A stretch of 64,000 bases of DNA from Pseudomonadota bacterium (lineage in GTDB: Bacteria; Pseudomonadota; Gammaproteobacteria; DASZBR01). The notes beneath the pieces are model-generated. The model saw nothing but the letters and a program-made list of their open reading frames with translations. It was not told where the DNA came from and ran no database searches. Positions 25,298 through 35,335 of this stretch are shown here, one piece after another; position 1 is the stretch's first letter; every line of letters begins with the position of its first letter. Position numbers and translations under genes: made by a program. The stretch covers positions 1 to 64,000 of the forward strand of contig JAJYDF010000003.1 of assembly GCA_021777765.1 (NCBI GenBank), in the 5' to 3' direction.

Positions 25298-26217
25298 TAT
25301 GACCTCTTCTCGTTAGAAACTAAGTGTAAAAACATTTCTTCTAAGCGATTGACTTTGTTGCGCATACTCAAAATTTGAATTGAATTTTCTGATAATATAC
25401 TGAATACATCATTTAATGATTGCCCTTTAATCACATCCACTGACAAAGTCGTATCATCTATTTTTTGAATGGTATAATGAGGAATTTCAGGTAAATCATT
25501 GATAGAATCTTTTAAATATAAGATAAAGGTTTCTTGATTTAATTGTGCCAATAATTTTTTCATGCTGGTGTTTTCTATGATTTGCCCTTTATCAATAATG
25601 GCAATATTTTTACACAGACTTTCAGCTTCTTCTAAATAATGGGTTGTTAAAATAATCGTAATGCCTTGTTGATTGATGGTACGCAAAAATTCCCATAACG
25701 TGCGACGCAATTCGATATCAACACCAGCGGTAGGTTCATCTAAAATTAATACTTTAGGTTCATGCATTAAACTACGCGCTATCATCAATCGTCTTTTCAT
25801 ACCACCGGATAACATCCGTGCTGATTCATTGCGTCTGACCCATAATCCTAATTGTGATAAATATTTTTCAGCACGAATGAATGCTAATTTTCGTGGAATA
25901 CCATAATAACCCGCTTGATTAACGACTATCTGCAACACTGTTTCGAAAATATTAAAATTAAATTCTTGTGGCATTAATCCTAAACAGGATTTGGCGGCAG
26001 CCAAATGGGTATCAATATCGTGACCAAAGACTTGCACTTTCCCTGCTGTTTTATTGACTAATCCTGAAACAATCCCAATGGTAGTCGATTTACCTGCACC
26101 ATTAGGTCCCAATAACGCAAAAAAATCCCCCTCTTCGACAGATAGATTAATGCCTTTAACAGCAGCAATTCCGTTAGGGTAAACTTTTTGTAAATCTGAT
26201 ATAGTCAGTGCTTGCAT
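25297..26217 (-). CDS. ABC transporter ATPase (YadG-like)
   Basis: A 306-residue ATP-binding subunit of the exporter. It has Walker A GPNGAGKST (near 38), Q-loop MPQEFNF, signature LSGGMKRR (near 140), Walker B VLILDEPTAGVD and switch histidine TTHYLEEAE. A C-terminal extension of about 80 residues is typical of this subfamily. It is the first gene of the operon with the permease and hemH; the divergent hydrolase gene starts 57 bp away, so the promoters share that gap. Confidence 0.88.
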   Translation of the reverse strand: MQALTISDLQKVYPNGIAAVKGINLSVEEGDFFALLGPNGAGKSTTIGIVSGLVNKTAGKVQVFGHDIDTHLAAAKSCLGLMPQEFNFNIFETVLQIVVNQAGYYGIPRKLAFIRAEKYLSQLGLWVRRNESARMLSGGMKRRLMIARSLMHEPKVLILDEPTAGVDIELRRTLWEFLRTINQQGITIILTTHYLEEAESLCKNIAIIDKGQIIENTSMKKLLAQLNQETFILYLKDSINDLPEIPHYTIQKIDDTTLSVDVIKGQSLNDVFSILSENSIQILSMRNKVNRLEEMFLHLVSNEKRS

Positions 26218-26273
26218 AAAATGAGTTATCTTAACATCAAAGAAATCATTAATTTTACTGAGAAAAATACATT

Positions 26274-26921
26274 ATGTCATCTGCAATATTAATAAGTAAT
26301 GATGAAAATATTATTTCAATTAACGGACCTGCTGGAAATATAGAAGCCGTTCACAGCAAACCAACATCACCAGAAATTCCATACATTGGCATCGTATGCC
26401 ATCCGCATCCTTTACATGAAGGCACTATGAATAACAAAGTAGTCCACACTCTAGTAAAAGTTTTTCGTGATTTAGGGATGAATGCCATCCGTTTTAATTT
26501 CCGCGGTGTTGGAAATAGCGCTGGCAGTTTCGATAATGGTATTGGCGAAACTGAGGATGTTTTAGCGGTAATCGATTGGGCATTACAAAATTCCCCCGGC
26601 CATCAAATCTGCTTAGCCGGATTTTCATTTGGCGCATATGTCTCGCTGCGCGCTGCTACACAGAGATCAGTTAAATTATTAATCAGCGTTGCTCCTCCTG
26701 TAACCTATCCAGAAATAAATAACTTAACTCCTTCTTGCCCCTGGATAATTGTACACGGGGAAAATGATGAGTTATTTCCTATTCAAATTGTTATAGATTG
26801 GGTAGCTACTTTAACAGCAAAACCAGAATTTATATCTATCACTGGCGCCAGTCATTTTTTTCATGGGAAGTTGATTGAATTGCGTGATTTAGTAAGTAAT
26901 GCAATAAAAAAATATATTTAA
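26274..26921 (+). CDS. Alpha/beta hydrolase of the CHPHP type
   Basis: A 215-residue cytoplasmic hydrolase. CHPHPLHEGTMNNKVVHTL near 43 supplies the oxyanion region, NFRGVGNSAGSFD follows, the nucleophile elbow is GFSFGA (Ser near 122), the acid is in HGENDELFP and the base is in GASHFFHG. This is the short YsgA/dienelactone-hydrolase-like group widely found in proteobacteria. The substrate is unknown. It is divergent from the YadGH-type operon. Confidence 0.75.
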   Translation: MSSAILISNDENIISINGPAGNIEAVHSKPTSPEIPYIGIVCHPHPLHEGTMNNKVVHTLVKVFRDLGMNAIRFNFRGVGNSAGSFDNGIGETEDVLAVIDWALQNSPGHQICLAGFSFGAYVSLRAATQRSVKLLISVAPPVTYPEINNLTPSCPWIIVHGENDELFPIQIVIDWVATLTAKPEFISITGASHFFHGKLIELRDLVSNAIKKYI

Positions 26922-27094
26922 TCGCTTTCTCAAATGTTGTTATTCTTGCTTTATTGTCTATGAAAAATAAAGCATATCATTTATCTTACAAAAAATTTTT
27001 CAAAAACACTCATCTGTCCGCTTATTTACTGTAATCTGAACAACATTAACAAATATTATGCTTATGAAAATTGTGTTAGGCATTCAGGGTGAAC

Positions 27095-27135
27095 AGATAG
27101 GGCTACGTATAGTATTGCTATAATCAGCCCTATCT
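27095..27135. terminator. Two-stem hairpin in the gap before zapE
   Basis: AGATAGGGCT (27095-27104) pairs perfectly with AGCCCTATCT (27126-27135), and within the loop TATAG pairs with CTATA. It could be a terminator with a weak T tail (TTTC) or a small structured RNA. The rest of 26922-27273 is AT-rich, and I see no gene in it. Confidence 0.4.
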
Positions 27136-27273
27136 TTCAAAACCAATTTGGAATTAGAGTTATTATTATTCAATAATAAATAGTCTTATCTCACAGATGA
27201 AATTATGATAAGTTGTAACAATTGAGGATTTATTCGTAAATAAACACATATAGATTAATTAAGGTAAGATTTT

Positions 27274-28362
27274 GTGACCCCATTACAACAATATCAAAAC
27301 GCAATTCAAAATGGTGAATTTGTTTACGATGTGCAACAAGAACAAATCGCTAATGCATTACAGCAGCTTTTTGAGCAAATCATTGATCAAAAAAAATCTT
27401 CCCTTTTTCATAAAGCAAAAAATTTGTTTAAAGAAAAACAATCGCCAAAAGGCCTTTATATTTGGGGGAGCGTTGGTGCTGGTAAAACATGGTTAATGGA
27501 TATATTTTACAATTGTCTTCCTGAACATCAAAAATTCCGCTTACATTTCCATCATTTTATGCAGCAAGTACATCATCATTTAAAGGAATTGCAAGGCCAA
27601 CGGGATCCCTTAAAAATTATTGCGAAAAGGTTTGCAGATCAATCTAACGTGATTTGTTTCGATGAATTTTTTGTATGTGATATTACCGATGCAATGATAT
27701 TAGCTAATTTACTTGAAGCATTATTTAATGAAGGCGTTATATTGGTTACTACATCAAACATACCACCTGATGATTTATATCGTAATGGTTTGCAACGTAA
27801 CCGATTTTTACCTGCAATTGATTTATTGAAAAAACATACGCAGGTAATTTCATTAGAAAGCCAGACAGATTATCGTTTGCGTGAATTAACACAGGCAGGA
27901 GTATATTTTTGCCCCTTAAATGAACAAAATAAACAAAAAATGCAACAATTGTTTGATCACTTAACACATGGAGTTGCGCAAAAAAATCAACTTTTAAATA
28001 TTAATGAACGCGAATTTATCGCCGTAGCCTGTACACAAAATGTAGCTTGGTTTGAATTTAATGTATTGTGTCATACGCCACGCAGCCAAATGGATTATTT
28101 AGATATTGCACAAACTTATCACACGGTTTTTGTCAGCAATGTGCCGCAAATTGCGCCACGCGATCTCAATTCGGCACGTTATCTAATTAATTTGATTGAT
28201 ATATTTTATGATCGCAAAGTGAAATTAATTTCATCTGCACAAGTGCCCATATTAGAAATTTACACCGAGGGCGAATTACAATTTGCATTTCAACGGACTT
28301 GCAGTCGTTTATTAGAAATGCAATCAGAAGAATATTTACATTTACCACATAGTCCTAATTAA
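27274..28362 (+). CDS. zapE: Cell division ATPase ZapE (AFG1-like)
   Basis: A 362-residue ATPase that in E. coli acts on the Z-ring under stress. It starts at GTG 27274 with TAAGG upstream. Walker A GSVGAGKT (near 70), HFHHFMQQVH, Walker B ICFDEFFVCDITDAM (near 130) and TTSNIPPDDLYRNGLQR are all typical of the family, and the length is normal. The stop overlaps the convergent ankyrin gene by 4 bp. Confidence 0.92.
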   Translation: MTPLQQYQNAIQNGEFVYDVQQEQIANALQQLFEQIIDQKKSSLFHKAKNLFKEKQSPKGLYIWGSVGAGKTWLMDIFYNCLPEHQKFRLHFHHFMQQVHHHLKELQGQRDPLKIIAKRFADQSNVICFDEFFVCDITDAMILANLLEALFNEGVILVTTSNIPPDDLYRNGLQRNRFLPAIDLLKKHTQVISLESQTDYRLRELTQAGVYFCPLNEQNKQKMQQLFDHLTHGVAQKNQLLNINEREFIAVACTQNVAWFEFNVLCHTPRSQMDYLDIAQTYHTVFVSNVPQIAPRDLNSARYLINLIDIFYDRKVKLISSAQVPILEIYTEGELQFAFQRTCSRLLEMQSEEYLHLPHSPN

Positions 28363-30542
28363 CCATTTAACCTAGCAATAGAAGAGGTTGACGATTCAAT
28401 ACTTTCACGATCGGGTTCTTTGCCCTTGATAGAAACCACCTTGTGCTGATTAGCTTTAACCTCTGCCTTACGATTACCACAACAATTGAATATCGATAAA
28501 TAATCATCAACAAACGAAAATCCGGCAGAATTTTTTTGCTGTTTTTTAAAGTCATGCCCAGTCATTTCTTTTCTGTTTAATTTTACAGATGGTGCAGAAT
28601 CTTTATCTAAGCCAACATTCGATGATAATTCTGAGGTACCAATTTCAATGATATATTTATTTCGAGGCGGCCAAAAATAATTGGTGATTTTTTTATAAGC
28701 CGATCTAATCAAGGTATCACCAGCAATAAACAGCGCTAAAGCTGCAACAGGTAAATTCATGGCCACTGTTTCTGCAATAGGTTTTAGAATATTTGCGGTT
28801 GCAGATATTATTTTCATGCTCACTAATGCTTTTGAAACACCTATCAAAATCGGAATATGTGCTGCTACTGGCGGCGCAAAAACACACAGCGCTACAAAAC
28901 CGGTAACCGCTAATGTGAATATACCCGCACTAATATAAGGATGACGCCTTACAAATCTACCCATTTTCGTTGATTTAAATTTTCGCCACAGACTAATGCG
29001 ATAATTATTTAATCTTTCAAAAAAACCAGTTGTTTTTTCCTGATGATTTCGCATAATTTTACGATGCGTATTTTGATTAAGCGGACGAGTTGATGATGCT
29101 GGTGAACTGGCAGCACTGATATCTTCGATCGGCAACCTCAAATCAGCTGTTTTAATCGGAGTAATTTGATGTGCAGTACTTCGACCATTATTTTCTTGAC
29201 TTTCCTTTTCTTGCGGATGATCAGTCAATTTCTTTTTTGGGATAATAAACAAAACTAATTCTTCTGCAGCACTTTTATTGACATCATTGCTCATATCTGC
29301 ATAATCACACAAATATAAATAACTGCGAAATTGATTATCTCCATTTTTCAAAATTATTTTTTGATCCTCTGTCAGGCTCTCAACATCATCGCAATCAATT
29401 AATGGCATAGCCTTAAATGCTCTTACGGCAGCCATTAATGGCGTTTCACCACTATTATTTGTTAAATTGACATTAGCACCATAATCAACAATTAACGCTG
29501 TTATTGCAGGATCACACTGTTTAGCAGCAATATGTAATGCACGATTATTATTATTATCACCCACATCAAGATGTCCATTAGCAGCCGTATAATCTAATAA
29601 CATCTCGACAATTTCTGCATTGGCATTTTGTTGCGCTACTGCTAAATGTAATGCAGTCATCCCTTGATCATTTTTTAATGCAGTGTCTGCCTGATTTTCT
29701 AAAAGAAGTTGTATTAACGCCAAATTGCCATCTATCACTGCCAAATGTAAAGCGGACAATCCGTCTTCATTTTTTTTATTAATGTCTGATAATTTTGTTT
29801 TAATAATTTTATCTAATATAGAGAAATTTAATCCATTTCTCATTGCCATTAATAAATAACTGTCTCGTTTTAATTTCCCCAAATCCTGATCTTCGATAAT
29901 TGTATTACCATAATATTTACCAATCAGTGCATTCACAATTTCTTCTCGGTTGTTTGCACTTTGTTCATCATGGACTTTTAAACCTAAAGCCAACATTAAT
30001 GGTGTGTCACCATCATTATTTTCTGTGTTAACTGCAGCTTCGCCGGATTCAATAGAATTATTTACAGTTTGATACTCACCATTAAATGACAGAAAATTTA
30101 ATAATTCGTTTAATAATCTTTTTGTTAACAAATAATGAACAATTTCTTTATGACCATTTAACACGGCATAATGTAGCGGTAAATTATTTGCTTCATCAAC
30201 GCGATAATCTACCGCTTTGCCCTCTTCCATTAATATTCTGACAAAATCTAAATTGCCTTCCTGGCAGGCAAGATGTAACGCCGTATAACCAAATTTTTTT
30301 TCTTTAAAGTTGATCGCTTGTTGAAAAGTAAAATCTTGATTCGAATTCGTGCCCGTATAACGTTCTCTGTAATAATCAATGACTGCGCGACAACCTTGTA
30401 ATGAATGAGTAACGATAGCGGTATGCAATAAGGGATATTGATTAGGCGGATCTATTGAATCTGCATTGAGTTTTTGTAATAGTAAATCATGCATAAATTG
30501 TGAATAAGCTTTCTCAGCCGCATCATCTCTAAAGATTGGCAT
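28359..30542 (-). CDS. Ankyrin-repeat membrane protein, effector candidate
   Basis: A 727-residue protein; the start has GGAGGAA 6 nt upstream. Residues 40-420 carry about eight ankyrin repeats (for example GYTALHLACQEGNLDFVRILMEEG, DGLSALHLAVIDGNLALIQLLLENQADTAL is two units apart). A hydrophilic linker (430-540) leads to three hydrophobic helices at about 550-660. The polar tail ends EPDRESIESSTSSIARLNG, rich in Glu and Ser. Ankyrins plus C-terminal membrane helices recall Legionella and Coxiella effectors that enter host membranes. A PmrA-like box lies upstream. Its target is unknown. Confidence 0.8.
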   Translation of the reverse strand: MPIFRDDAAEKAYSQFMHDLLLQKLNADSIDPPNQYPLLHTAIVTHSLQGCRAVIDYYRERYTGTNSNQDFTFQQAINFKEKKFGYTALHLACQEGNLDFVRILMEEGKAVDYRVDEANNLPLHYAVLNGHKEIVHYLLTKRLLNELLNFLSFNGEYQTVNNSIESGEAAVNTENNDGDTPLMLALGLKVHDEQSANNREEIVNALIGKYYGNTIIEDQDLGKLKRDSYLLMAMRNGLNFSILDKIIKTKLSDINKKNEDGLSALHLAVIDGNLALIQLLLENQADTALKNDQGMTALHLAVAQQNANAEIVEMLLDYTAANGHLDVGDNNNNRALHIAAKQCDPAITALIVDYGANVNLTNNSGETPLMAAVRAFKAMPLIDCDDVESLTEDQKIILKNGDNQFRSYLYLCDYADMSNDVNKSAAEELVLFIIPKKKLTDHPQEKESQENNGRSTAHQITPIKTADLRLPIEDISAASSPASSTRPLNQNTHRKIMRNHQEKTTGFFERLNNYRISLWRKFKSTKMGRFVRRHPYISAGIFTLAVTGFVALCVFAPPVAAHIPILIGVSKALVSMKIISATANILKPIAETVAMNLPVAALALFIAGDTLIRSAYKKITNYFWPPRNKYIIEIGTSELSSNVGLDKDSAPSVKLNRKEMTGHDFKKQQKNSAGFSFVDDYLSIFNCCGNRKAEVKANQHKVVSIKGKEPDRESIESSTSSIARLNG

Positions 30543-30555
30543 TGTTATTCCTCCG

Positions 30556-30591
30556 TGAATAGCCAGTCGAGAAGATTAAGTTAAATTTAAT
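30556..30591 (-). promoter_or_regulatory. PmrA-like tandem box (ankyrin gene)
   Basis: On the minus strand, ATTAAATTT (30591-30583), AA, CTTAATCTT (30580-30572): 14 of 18 positions agree. TATTCA follows 10 nt on (30561-30556). The box lies about 30 bp before the start codon of the ankyrin gene, close for a promoter, so the leader would be very short. Confidence 0.4.
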
Positions 30592-30638
30592 TATTTATCA
30601 ATAGAATATGATGTCAATCCAAGATATCAATTCAGAAC

Positions 30639-30692
30639 TAGATTCCCGCTTGATAGTTAATGACTGCGCGACGGCCTTGTAGAGAGTAAAGA
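30639..30692. repeat. Fragments of repeat and of a second ankyrin gene
   Basis: TAGATTCCCGCTTGATAG (30639-30656) matches the inner arm of the CATTCCCGC element. Next to it, 30659-30681 repeats 21 of 23 bases of the ankyrin coding sequence at 30378-30400 in the same orientation. It looks like the scar of a duplicated ankyrin gene cut by a repeat. Confidence 0.5.
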
Positions 30693-30708
30693 CAAGTTGA
30701 CCAATTTA

Positions 30709-31313
30709 TCAAATAAATATTTCATCTAGCGTATTTGCAATTAATATTCGATCTGCAAATTTTAATAATTGATCAGAATGCGTGTTCTGTAACTTTTTGA
30801 TACATTCTCCAGGCAATTCACCAAATTTCTTAGTTAATAATCTACACAATATGAGTAATTCACCTTTCTCGATACCTGTTTCGATGCCTTGTTCAATGCC
30901 CTTTTCAAAACCTAACCGTTCAGCTGTTGTAATATATGGCATATTATTTTGCTCCTCAAATCTTGATATTTCATTATTATATTCAATCGCTAATGAAATG
31001 GGTATATGTATGACCCAATCAATAAATGTATATAAATTTAATATATCCGCTTTGTTAAAACCTTTCTCATATAATGATCGCGTAATTGCAATTTTTTTAT
31101 CTAACCTATCCTGATAATTTTGCTTGGATTGAATTGCTGTTAAATGCGCAACAATAATTACTGCAAAAGGATTTGTACTGTTTGACAATTCAATCATTAA
31201 GACCATTCAATTTCATTGGCGATTTTTGGAAAACATAATTGTAAAAATAATTCAAAATAGGATTCAAGTATCTCTTTCCAAGGTGTATCAAATTCATTTT
31301 TATTAATATCCAT
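30709..31313 (-). pseudogene. Rpn/PD-(D/E)XK nuclease remnant with internal deletion
   Basis: ATG 31313 opens a frame with the typical N-terminus of Rpn-family recombination-promoting nucleases (EFDTPWKEILESYFELFLQLCFPKIANEIEW), ending in TAA at 31196. The C-terminal part resumes in another frame from about 31195 (SNSTNPFAVIIVAHL...) and runs to 30709 through the typical EKGIEQGIETGIEKG repeat. The middle 100 or more residues with the PD-(D/E)XK core are missing, so the product cannot be a nuclease. Relatives are about 300 residues long. Full family identity is from memory. Confidence 0.75.
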
Positions 31314-31966
31314 AATTTCTCTGCCGCAGCTTTCTCACACCACTCTACTGCTTTTGCATCTCGTACTTCTTGGTTGGCTAATTCTTTTCCTGCTCGGCCT
31401 TGTAAATAATTATGGCCTAGTTGAGACATTGCAATAATATGTTTCATCTCTGATGCAATAGTTATATTTATTACTGCTTGAAATTTGCTCACTTCCCCTT
31501 GATGCGTCAGCGCATATTCAAATCAATAAAATGTACTAATAAAGAAATAATCATGTTTCGATTTATTTTCTTTCGATAATAATCCCATGACTCGTTCTTT
31601 ACTCTTATTTAAGTCTGCGAGTGTTAATTCACGTTTAGAAAATTTTAATGACCACAATCCTATTTGTGCACCATCAACACCAGCATTGGCTGCATTTGAA
31701 AGCAAGGACCTAAATTGATTTACATCAGGCGAGGTTAAATCAGGAAGATTAGACAAATACCAGGCTAATTCAATTAATAATTCTGGATAACAGTTATTAA
31801 ATACTTCGGGCTCATTCTTGGCCTTCTTACATAAATACTTCAAGCTATCCACTATCTGCCATTGACCTATTACTTTAGGACTTAGTCTGTCTAGCAGATA
31901 ATCTTTATAAGCTTGTTCATCTCCTTGAAATACTTTATCCAATAACTCTTCTATATTTTGCATCAT
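31314..31966 (-). pseudogene. Sel1-like repeat gene broken by one TGA and truncated
   Basis: Start 31966, helical N-terminus (MMQNIEELLDKVFQGDEQAYKDYL). The frame stops at TGA 31525-31523 and then stays open in the same frame: FEYALTHQGEVSKF..., followed by a Sel1 repeat, AMSQLGHNYLQGRAGKE...DAKAVEWCEKAAA. The Rpn remnant begins there and cuts the repeat. So a single nonsense codon splits the gene, and its 3' end is lost. In-frame reading continues to 31190, without Sel1 features. TGA recoding is unlikely since other genes here use TGA as stop. Confidence 0.7.
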
Positions 31967-32175
31967 TTATCTCTCTCATAGTATTTTATTAAGAGGATTT
32001 CCTACTCTCGGTTTATTCTTTATCCATTCATTTAAAAAAAATTATTTTATACAGCTACATTTATTTAACGTGCGTATAAATTAAAATATAAATTCATACA
32101 ATAATTTTTAATTACTTACGAAATATATTTATTGAATGAATTTAACTTTTTACAGCAAAATCATTCGATATCGTA

Positions 32176-32193
32176 AAAATCATCCATGATTTT
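32176..32193 (-). terminator. Possible typA terminator
   Basis: AAAATCAT-CC-ATGATTTT is a perfect 8-bp palindrome 10 bp beyond the typA stop, and on the minus strand it is followed by T. The remaining stretch 31967-32175 is AT-rich, with no gene seen. Confidence 0.4.
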
Positions 32194-32202
32194 GAAACTA
32201 CA

Positions 32203-34032
32203 TCACTCTTCCGATCGAGATGCTCTTTTTCGTTCATGCTCTTTTAATAATTTTTTTCTTAAACGAATAAAATGCGGTGTGACTTCAACTAATTCATCAT
32301 CTTCAATAAATTCTAATGCTTGTTCTAATGAATGTTTTATTGGCGGAGTTAAAATAATATTTTCATCCGATCCTGAAGCACGCATATTAGTTAATTGTTT
32401 TCCTTTAATCACATTAACCACTAAATCATTATCGCGTGAATGAACGCCGACTATCATGCCTTCATACACTTCTGTTTGTGGATCAATCAACATGCGGCCA
32501 CGTTCTTGTAAATTAAATAATGCAAATGCGGCGGCTTTTCCGGGTCCATTTGCAATTAATACACCATTTTGTCGTGCAGCGACTGCGCCTTTTTGTACGG
32601 GGCCATATTTATCGAATACGTGATAAATTAATCCAGTGCCTGATGTAGCTGTCATAAATTCAGTGCGAAATCCAATTAATCCGCGCGCAGGAATAACATA
32701 ATCTAAGCGCACACGGCCTTTGCCATCGGGAATCATGTCAGATAATTTTCCGCGACGTGATCCTAATTTTTCCATTACCGAGCCTTGATGTTGTTCTTCA
32801 ACATCGACGGTTAAATTTTCATACGGCTCACACACTTCGCCATCAATTTCTCTTAAAATAACTTCGGGTCGTGAAATACTTAATTCATATCCTTCACGGC
32901 GCATGGTTTCAATTAAAATAGATAAATGTAATTCACCACGACCAGAAACACGGAATTTATCAGGATCTTCAGTATCTTCTACACGCAATGCGACATTATG
33001 AATTAATTCTTTTTGTAAGCGCTCACGAATTTGTCGGCTAGTTACATATTTACCATCTTGTCCTGCAAACGGTGAATTATTGACTTGAAAAATCATGCTA
33101 ATGGTGGGTTCATCAACAGATAAAGTGGGTAAAGCTTCTAATGCGTCAGGTGCGCATAATGTATCTGAAATACCTAATCCTTCGATACCGGTTATAGCAA
33201 CAATATCTCCAGCACCGGCTTGAGGAACTTCGATTCTTTCCAAGCCTAAATAACCCATGATTTGCAATATACGACCAGAACGGACTTTTTCTTGTGCATC
33301 AATTATTGCAACAGGTGTATTTGATTTAATCATGCCGCGGGTAATTCTTCCGATACCAATTGCACCCACATAACTGGAATAATCCAATTGACTGATTTGC
33401 ATTTGGAAAGGACCTTCTAAATCTACTTGTGGTGGTTTTACGCGCTCAACGATAGTTTGTAATAAGGGCTCCATGTTATCGCTGGGTAATGCATAATCTA
33501 AGGTCGCAAATCCTTGTAAAGCGGATGTATAAACAATGGGAAAATCTAATTGTTCTTCAGTTGCGCCAAGGCGATCAAATAAATCGAATACTTGATTTAA
33601 TACCCAATCTGGTCGTGCACTGGGGCGATCGATTTTGTTAATTACTACAATTGGATTTAAACCTTGTGCAAATGCTTTCTGTGTTACAAAACGTGTTTGT
33701 GGCATGGGTCCATCAACAGCGTCTACTAATAATAATACGGAATCCACCATCGATAAGATTCGTTCAACTTCTCCACCAAAGTCTGCGTGGCCTGGCGTAT
33801 CAACAATATTGATATGATAGCCTTGCCAATTAATTGCCGTATTTTTTGCAAGAATGGTAATTCCTCGTTCTTTTTCCAATTCATTGGAATCCATGACTCG
33901 CTCAACCACTGCTTCACGTGCACCGAATGTGCCTGTTTGTTGCAGCAATTTATCGACTAATGTGGTTTTTCCGTGGTCAACATGCGCGATAATCGCGATA
34001 TTTCTGATTTTTTCGATGGGTTTGATATTCAC
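32203..34032 (-). CDS. typA: Ribosome-binding GTPase TypA/BipA
   Basis: A 609-residue translational GTPase that helps 50S assembly and stress adaptation. G1 AHVDHGKTT (near 16), G2 region ERGITI, G3 [13 protein letters not shown]4 NKIDRP and G5 TSALQG are all present. The EF-G-like domains and the TypA-specific C-terminal domain ([17 protein letters not shown]) follow. The length is normal. The upstream gap holds one of two 25-bp direct repeats that flank the DUF4143 gene. Confidence 0.95.
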   Translation of the reverse strand: MNIKPIEKIRNIAIIAHVDHGKTTLVDKLLQQTGTFGAREAVVERVMDSNELEKERGITILAKNTAINWQGYHINIVDTPGHADFGGEVERILSMVDSVLLLVDAVDGPMPQTRFVTQKAFAQGLNPIVVINKIDRPSARPDWVLNQVFDLFDRLGATEEQLDFPIVYTSALQGFATLDYALPSDNMEPLLQTIVERVKPPQVDLEGPFQMQISQLDYSSYVGAIGIGRITRGMIKSNTPVAIIDAQEKVRSGRILQIMGYLGLERIEVPQAGAGDIVAITGIEGLGISDTLCAPDALEALPTLSVDEPTISMIFQVNNSPFAGQDGKYVTSRQIRERLQKELIHNVALRVEDTEDPDKFRVSGRGELHLSILIETMRREGYELSISRPEVILREIDGEVCEPYENLTVDVEEQHQGSVMEKLGSRRGKLSDMIPDGKGRVRLDYVIPARGLIGFRTEFMTATSGTGLIYHVFDKYGPVQKGAVAARQNGVLIANGPGKAAAFALFNLQERGRMLIDPQTEVYEGMIVGVHSRDNDLVVNVIKGKQLTNMRASGSDENIILTPPIKHSLEQALEFIEDDELVEVTPHFIRLRKKLLKEHERKRASRSEE

Positions 34033-34099
34033 AACACTTACCTTAATTGAGTTAATAACTTAGTAAACCGCACATTATACACTATTTTTGGGTTATTTC

Positions 34100-34124
34100 G
34101 GTAGGGATTTGTGAGAGGTTAATT
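34100..34124. repeat. 25-bp direct repeat, left copy
   Basis: GGTAGGGATTTGTGAGAGGT followed by TAATT. The copy at 35437-35461 differs at two positions. The pair brackets the DUF4143 ATPase gene. Confidence 0.6.
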
Positions 34125-34131
34125 TAACAAT

Positions 34132-35298
34132 TTAATCAATAGAAATAATAAGTTTCATTATGCTAATCAAACTTCTTACTTCTATATTATGCTTTGTTGA
34201 GTAGTCTTCATTACCAGAGTAAACAATAATTGCTTTGGTAGGTTTTATGTCATCAATAGCACTATAAAATCCTTTACTGACTTGCGGTGTAAGACCTTTT
34301 TTAACTTCGATAGCCCAACGAATTCCAGAAGAAAATTCAATTAATAAATCGATTTCAGCACCGGCAGCCGTACGATAAAAATAAGTCGCTGCTGATTTAG
34401 GCAAAATGGTTAAAATATTTTCGATCACATAATTTTCCCAGCTCATACCAACAATTGGATGGCTCAGAAGTGCTTCATAATCATTTATACCAAGCAAACT
34501 ATGCGTAATGCCACTGTCACGTACATATATTTTTGGAGTTTTTACTAATCGCTTACCTATATTAGTATGCCAGGGATTAAGTCTTCTCACGAGCATCAAA
34601 TCAACTAATAAATCAAGATATCTTGCAATTGTTTTTCCATCGACAGCTAATCCTCGTGCAAGTTGAGCTCCATTAAGTAAGCTGCCCTGATTGTGAGCTA
34701 ACATAATCCAGAATCGACGAAGTGTTTCTGCAGGAATTCTTGGCCCTAAACTAGGAATGTCTCTTTCTAAGTAGGTTTTAATAAAACTTTCACGCCAAAT
34801 CACACTCTGTGTTTCATCAAGTGCTAAAAAACTATCTGGAAATCCACCTCTTACCCATAATGTGTTTACTTCGACATTCCCTACCTCAAACAAATTCAAA
34901 GGTGACAATTCTAGAAAAGCGATTCTGCCTGCTAGGCTCTCACCAGATTGTTTTAGTAAATCTAATGAGGCTGAACCGAGCAGTAAAAACCTACCTTTTG
35001 TAATTCCTTTTCTCTTACCTTGATCGATTAAACCTCGAAGAATTTGAAATATTTCAGGTAGCCGTTGAACTTCATCAAGAATCACTAACTTGTCTTCATG
35101 CTGCGCCAAATACATCTCGGGATCAGATAGCTTTGCTCTATCAGACGGTAATTCCAAATCAAGATAGACACTGGAGCGATCTTTTGAAACCTCATCCGCT
35201 AATGTAGTTTTGCCAACTTGACGTGGCCCTAATAAGGCAACGGCCGGAAATTGGCTAATGCGTTGAAGGATAATTTCATAGAGTATGCGCTTAATCAT
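34132..35298 (-). CDS. AAA ATPase with DUF4143
   Basis: A 388-residue protein from the family-typical start MIKRILYE (35298); upstream in-frame ATGs lie inside a palindrome. An AAA domain with Walker A GPRQVGKTT (near 26) and Walker B LVILDEV (near 80) precedes a C-terminal DUF4143 domain with RPD-like nuclease-fold features (FYRTAAGAEIDLLIE..WAIEVKKG, near 330). Such proteins are common in mobile and toxin-like contexts, but their function is unknown. Direct repeats at 34100 and 35437 flank it. Confidence 0.82.
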   Translation of the reverse strand: MIKRILYEIILQRISQFPAVALLGPRQVGKTTLADEVSKDRSSVYLDLELPSDRAKLSDPEMYLAQHEDKLVILDEVQRLPEIFQILRGLIDQGKRKGITKGRFLLLGSASLDLLKQSGESLAGRIAFLELSPLNLFEVGNVEVNTLWVRGGFPDSFLALDETQSVIWRESFIKTYLERDIPSLGPRIPAETLRRFWIMLAHNQGSLLNGAQLARGLAVDGKTIARYLDLLVDLMLVRRLNPWHTNIGKRLVKTPKIYVRDSGITHSLLGINDYEALLSHPIVGMSWENYVIENILTILPKSAATYFYRTAAGAEIDLLIEFSSGIRWAIEVKKGLTPQVSKGFYSAIDDIKPTKAIIVYSGNEDYSTKHNIEVRSLISIMKLIISID

Positions 35299-35335
35299 CC
35301 TTGCAATTATGGCATAAAATTCCATAATTACAAGG
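35299..35335 (-). promoter_or_regulatory. Palindrome on the DUF4143 start
   Basis: CCTTGCAATTATGG (35299-35312) pairs with CCATAATTACAAGG (35322-35335) at 13 of 14 positions around a 9-nt loop, directly abutting the ATG at 35298. It leaves no room for a normal ribosome site, so this is either an operator over the promoter of a leaderless transcript or a start farther upstream is used. Confidence 0.5.

Noticed and set aside
31190..31492. Separate 100-residue protein
   Set aside because: It begins at a GTG inside the Sel1 frame, directly downstream of the in-frame TGA, and its second half is the shadow of the Rpn N-terminus.
31523..31525. TGA read as selenocysteine or recoded
   Set aside because: No selenocysteine-insertion hairpin or known selenoprotein context is seen, and other genes here end in TGA. 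Pseudogene is simpler.
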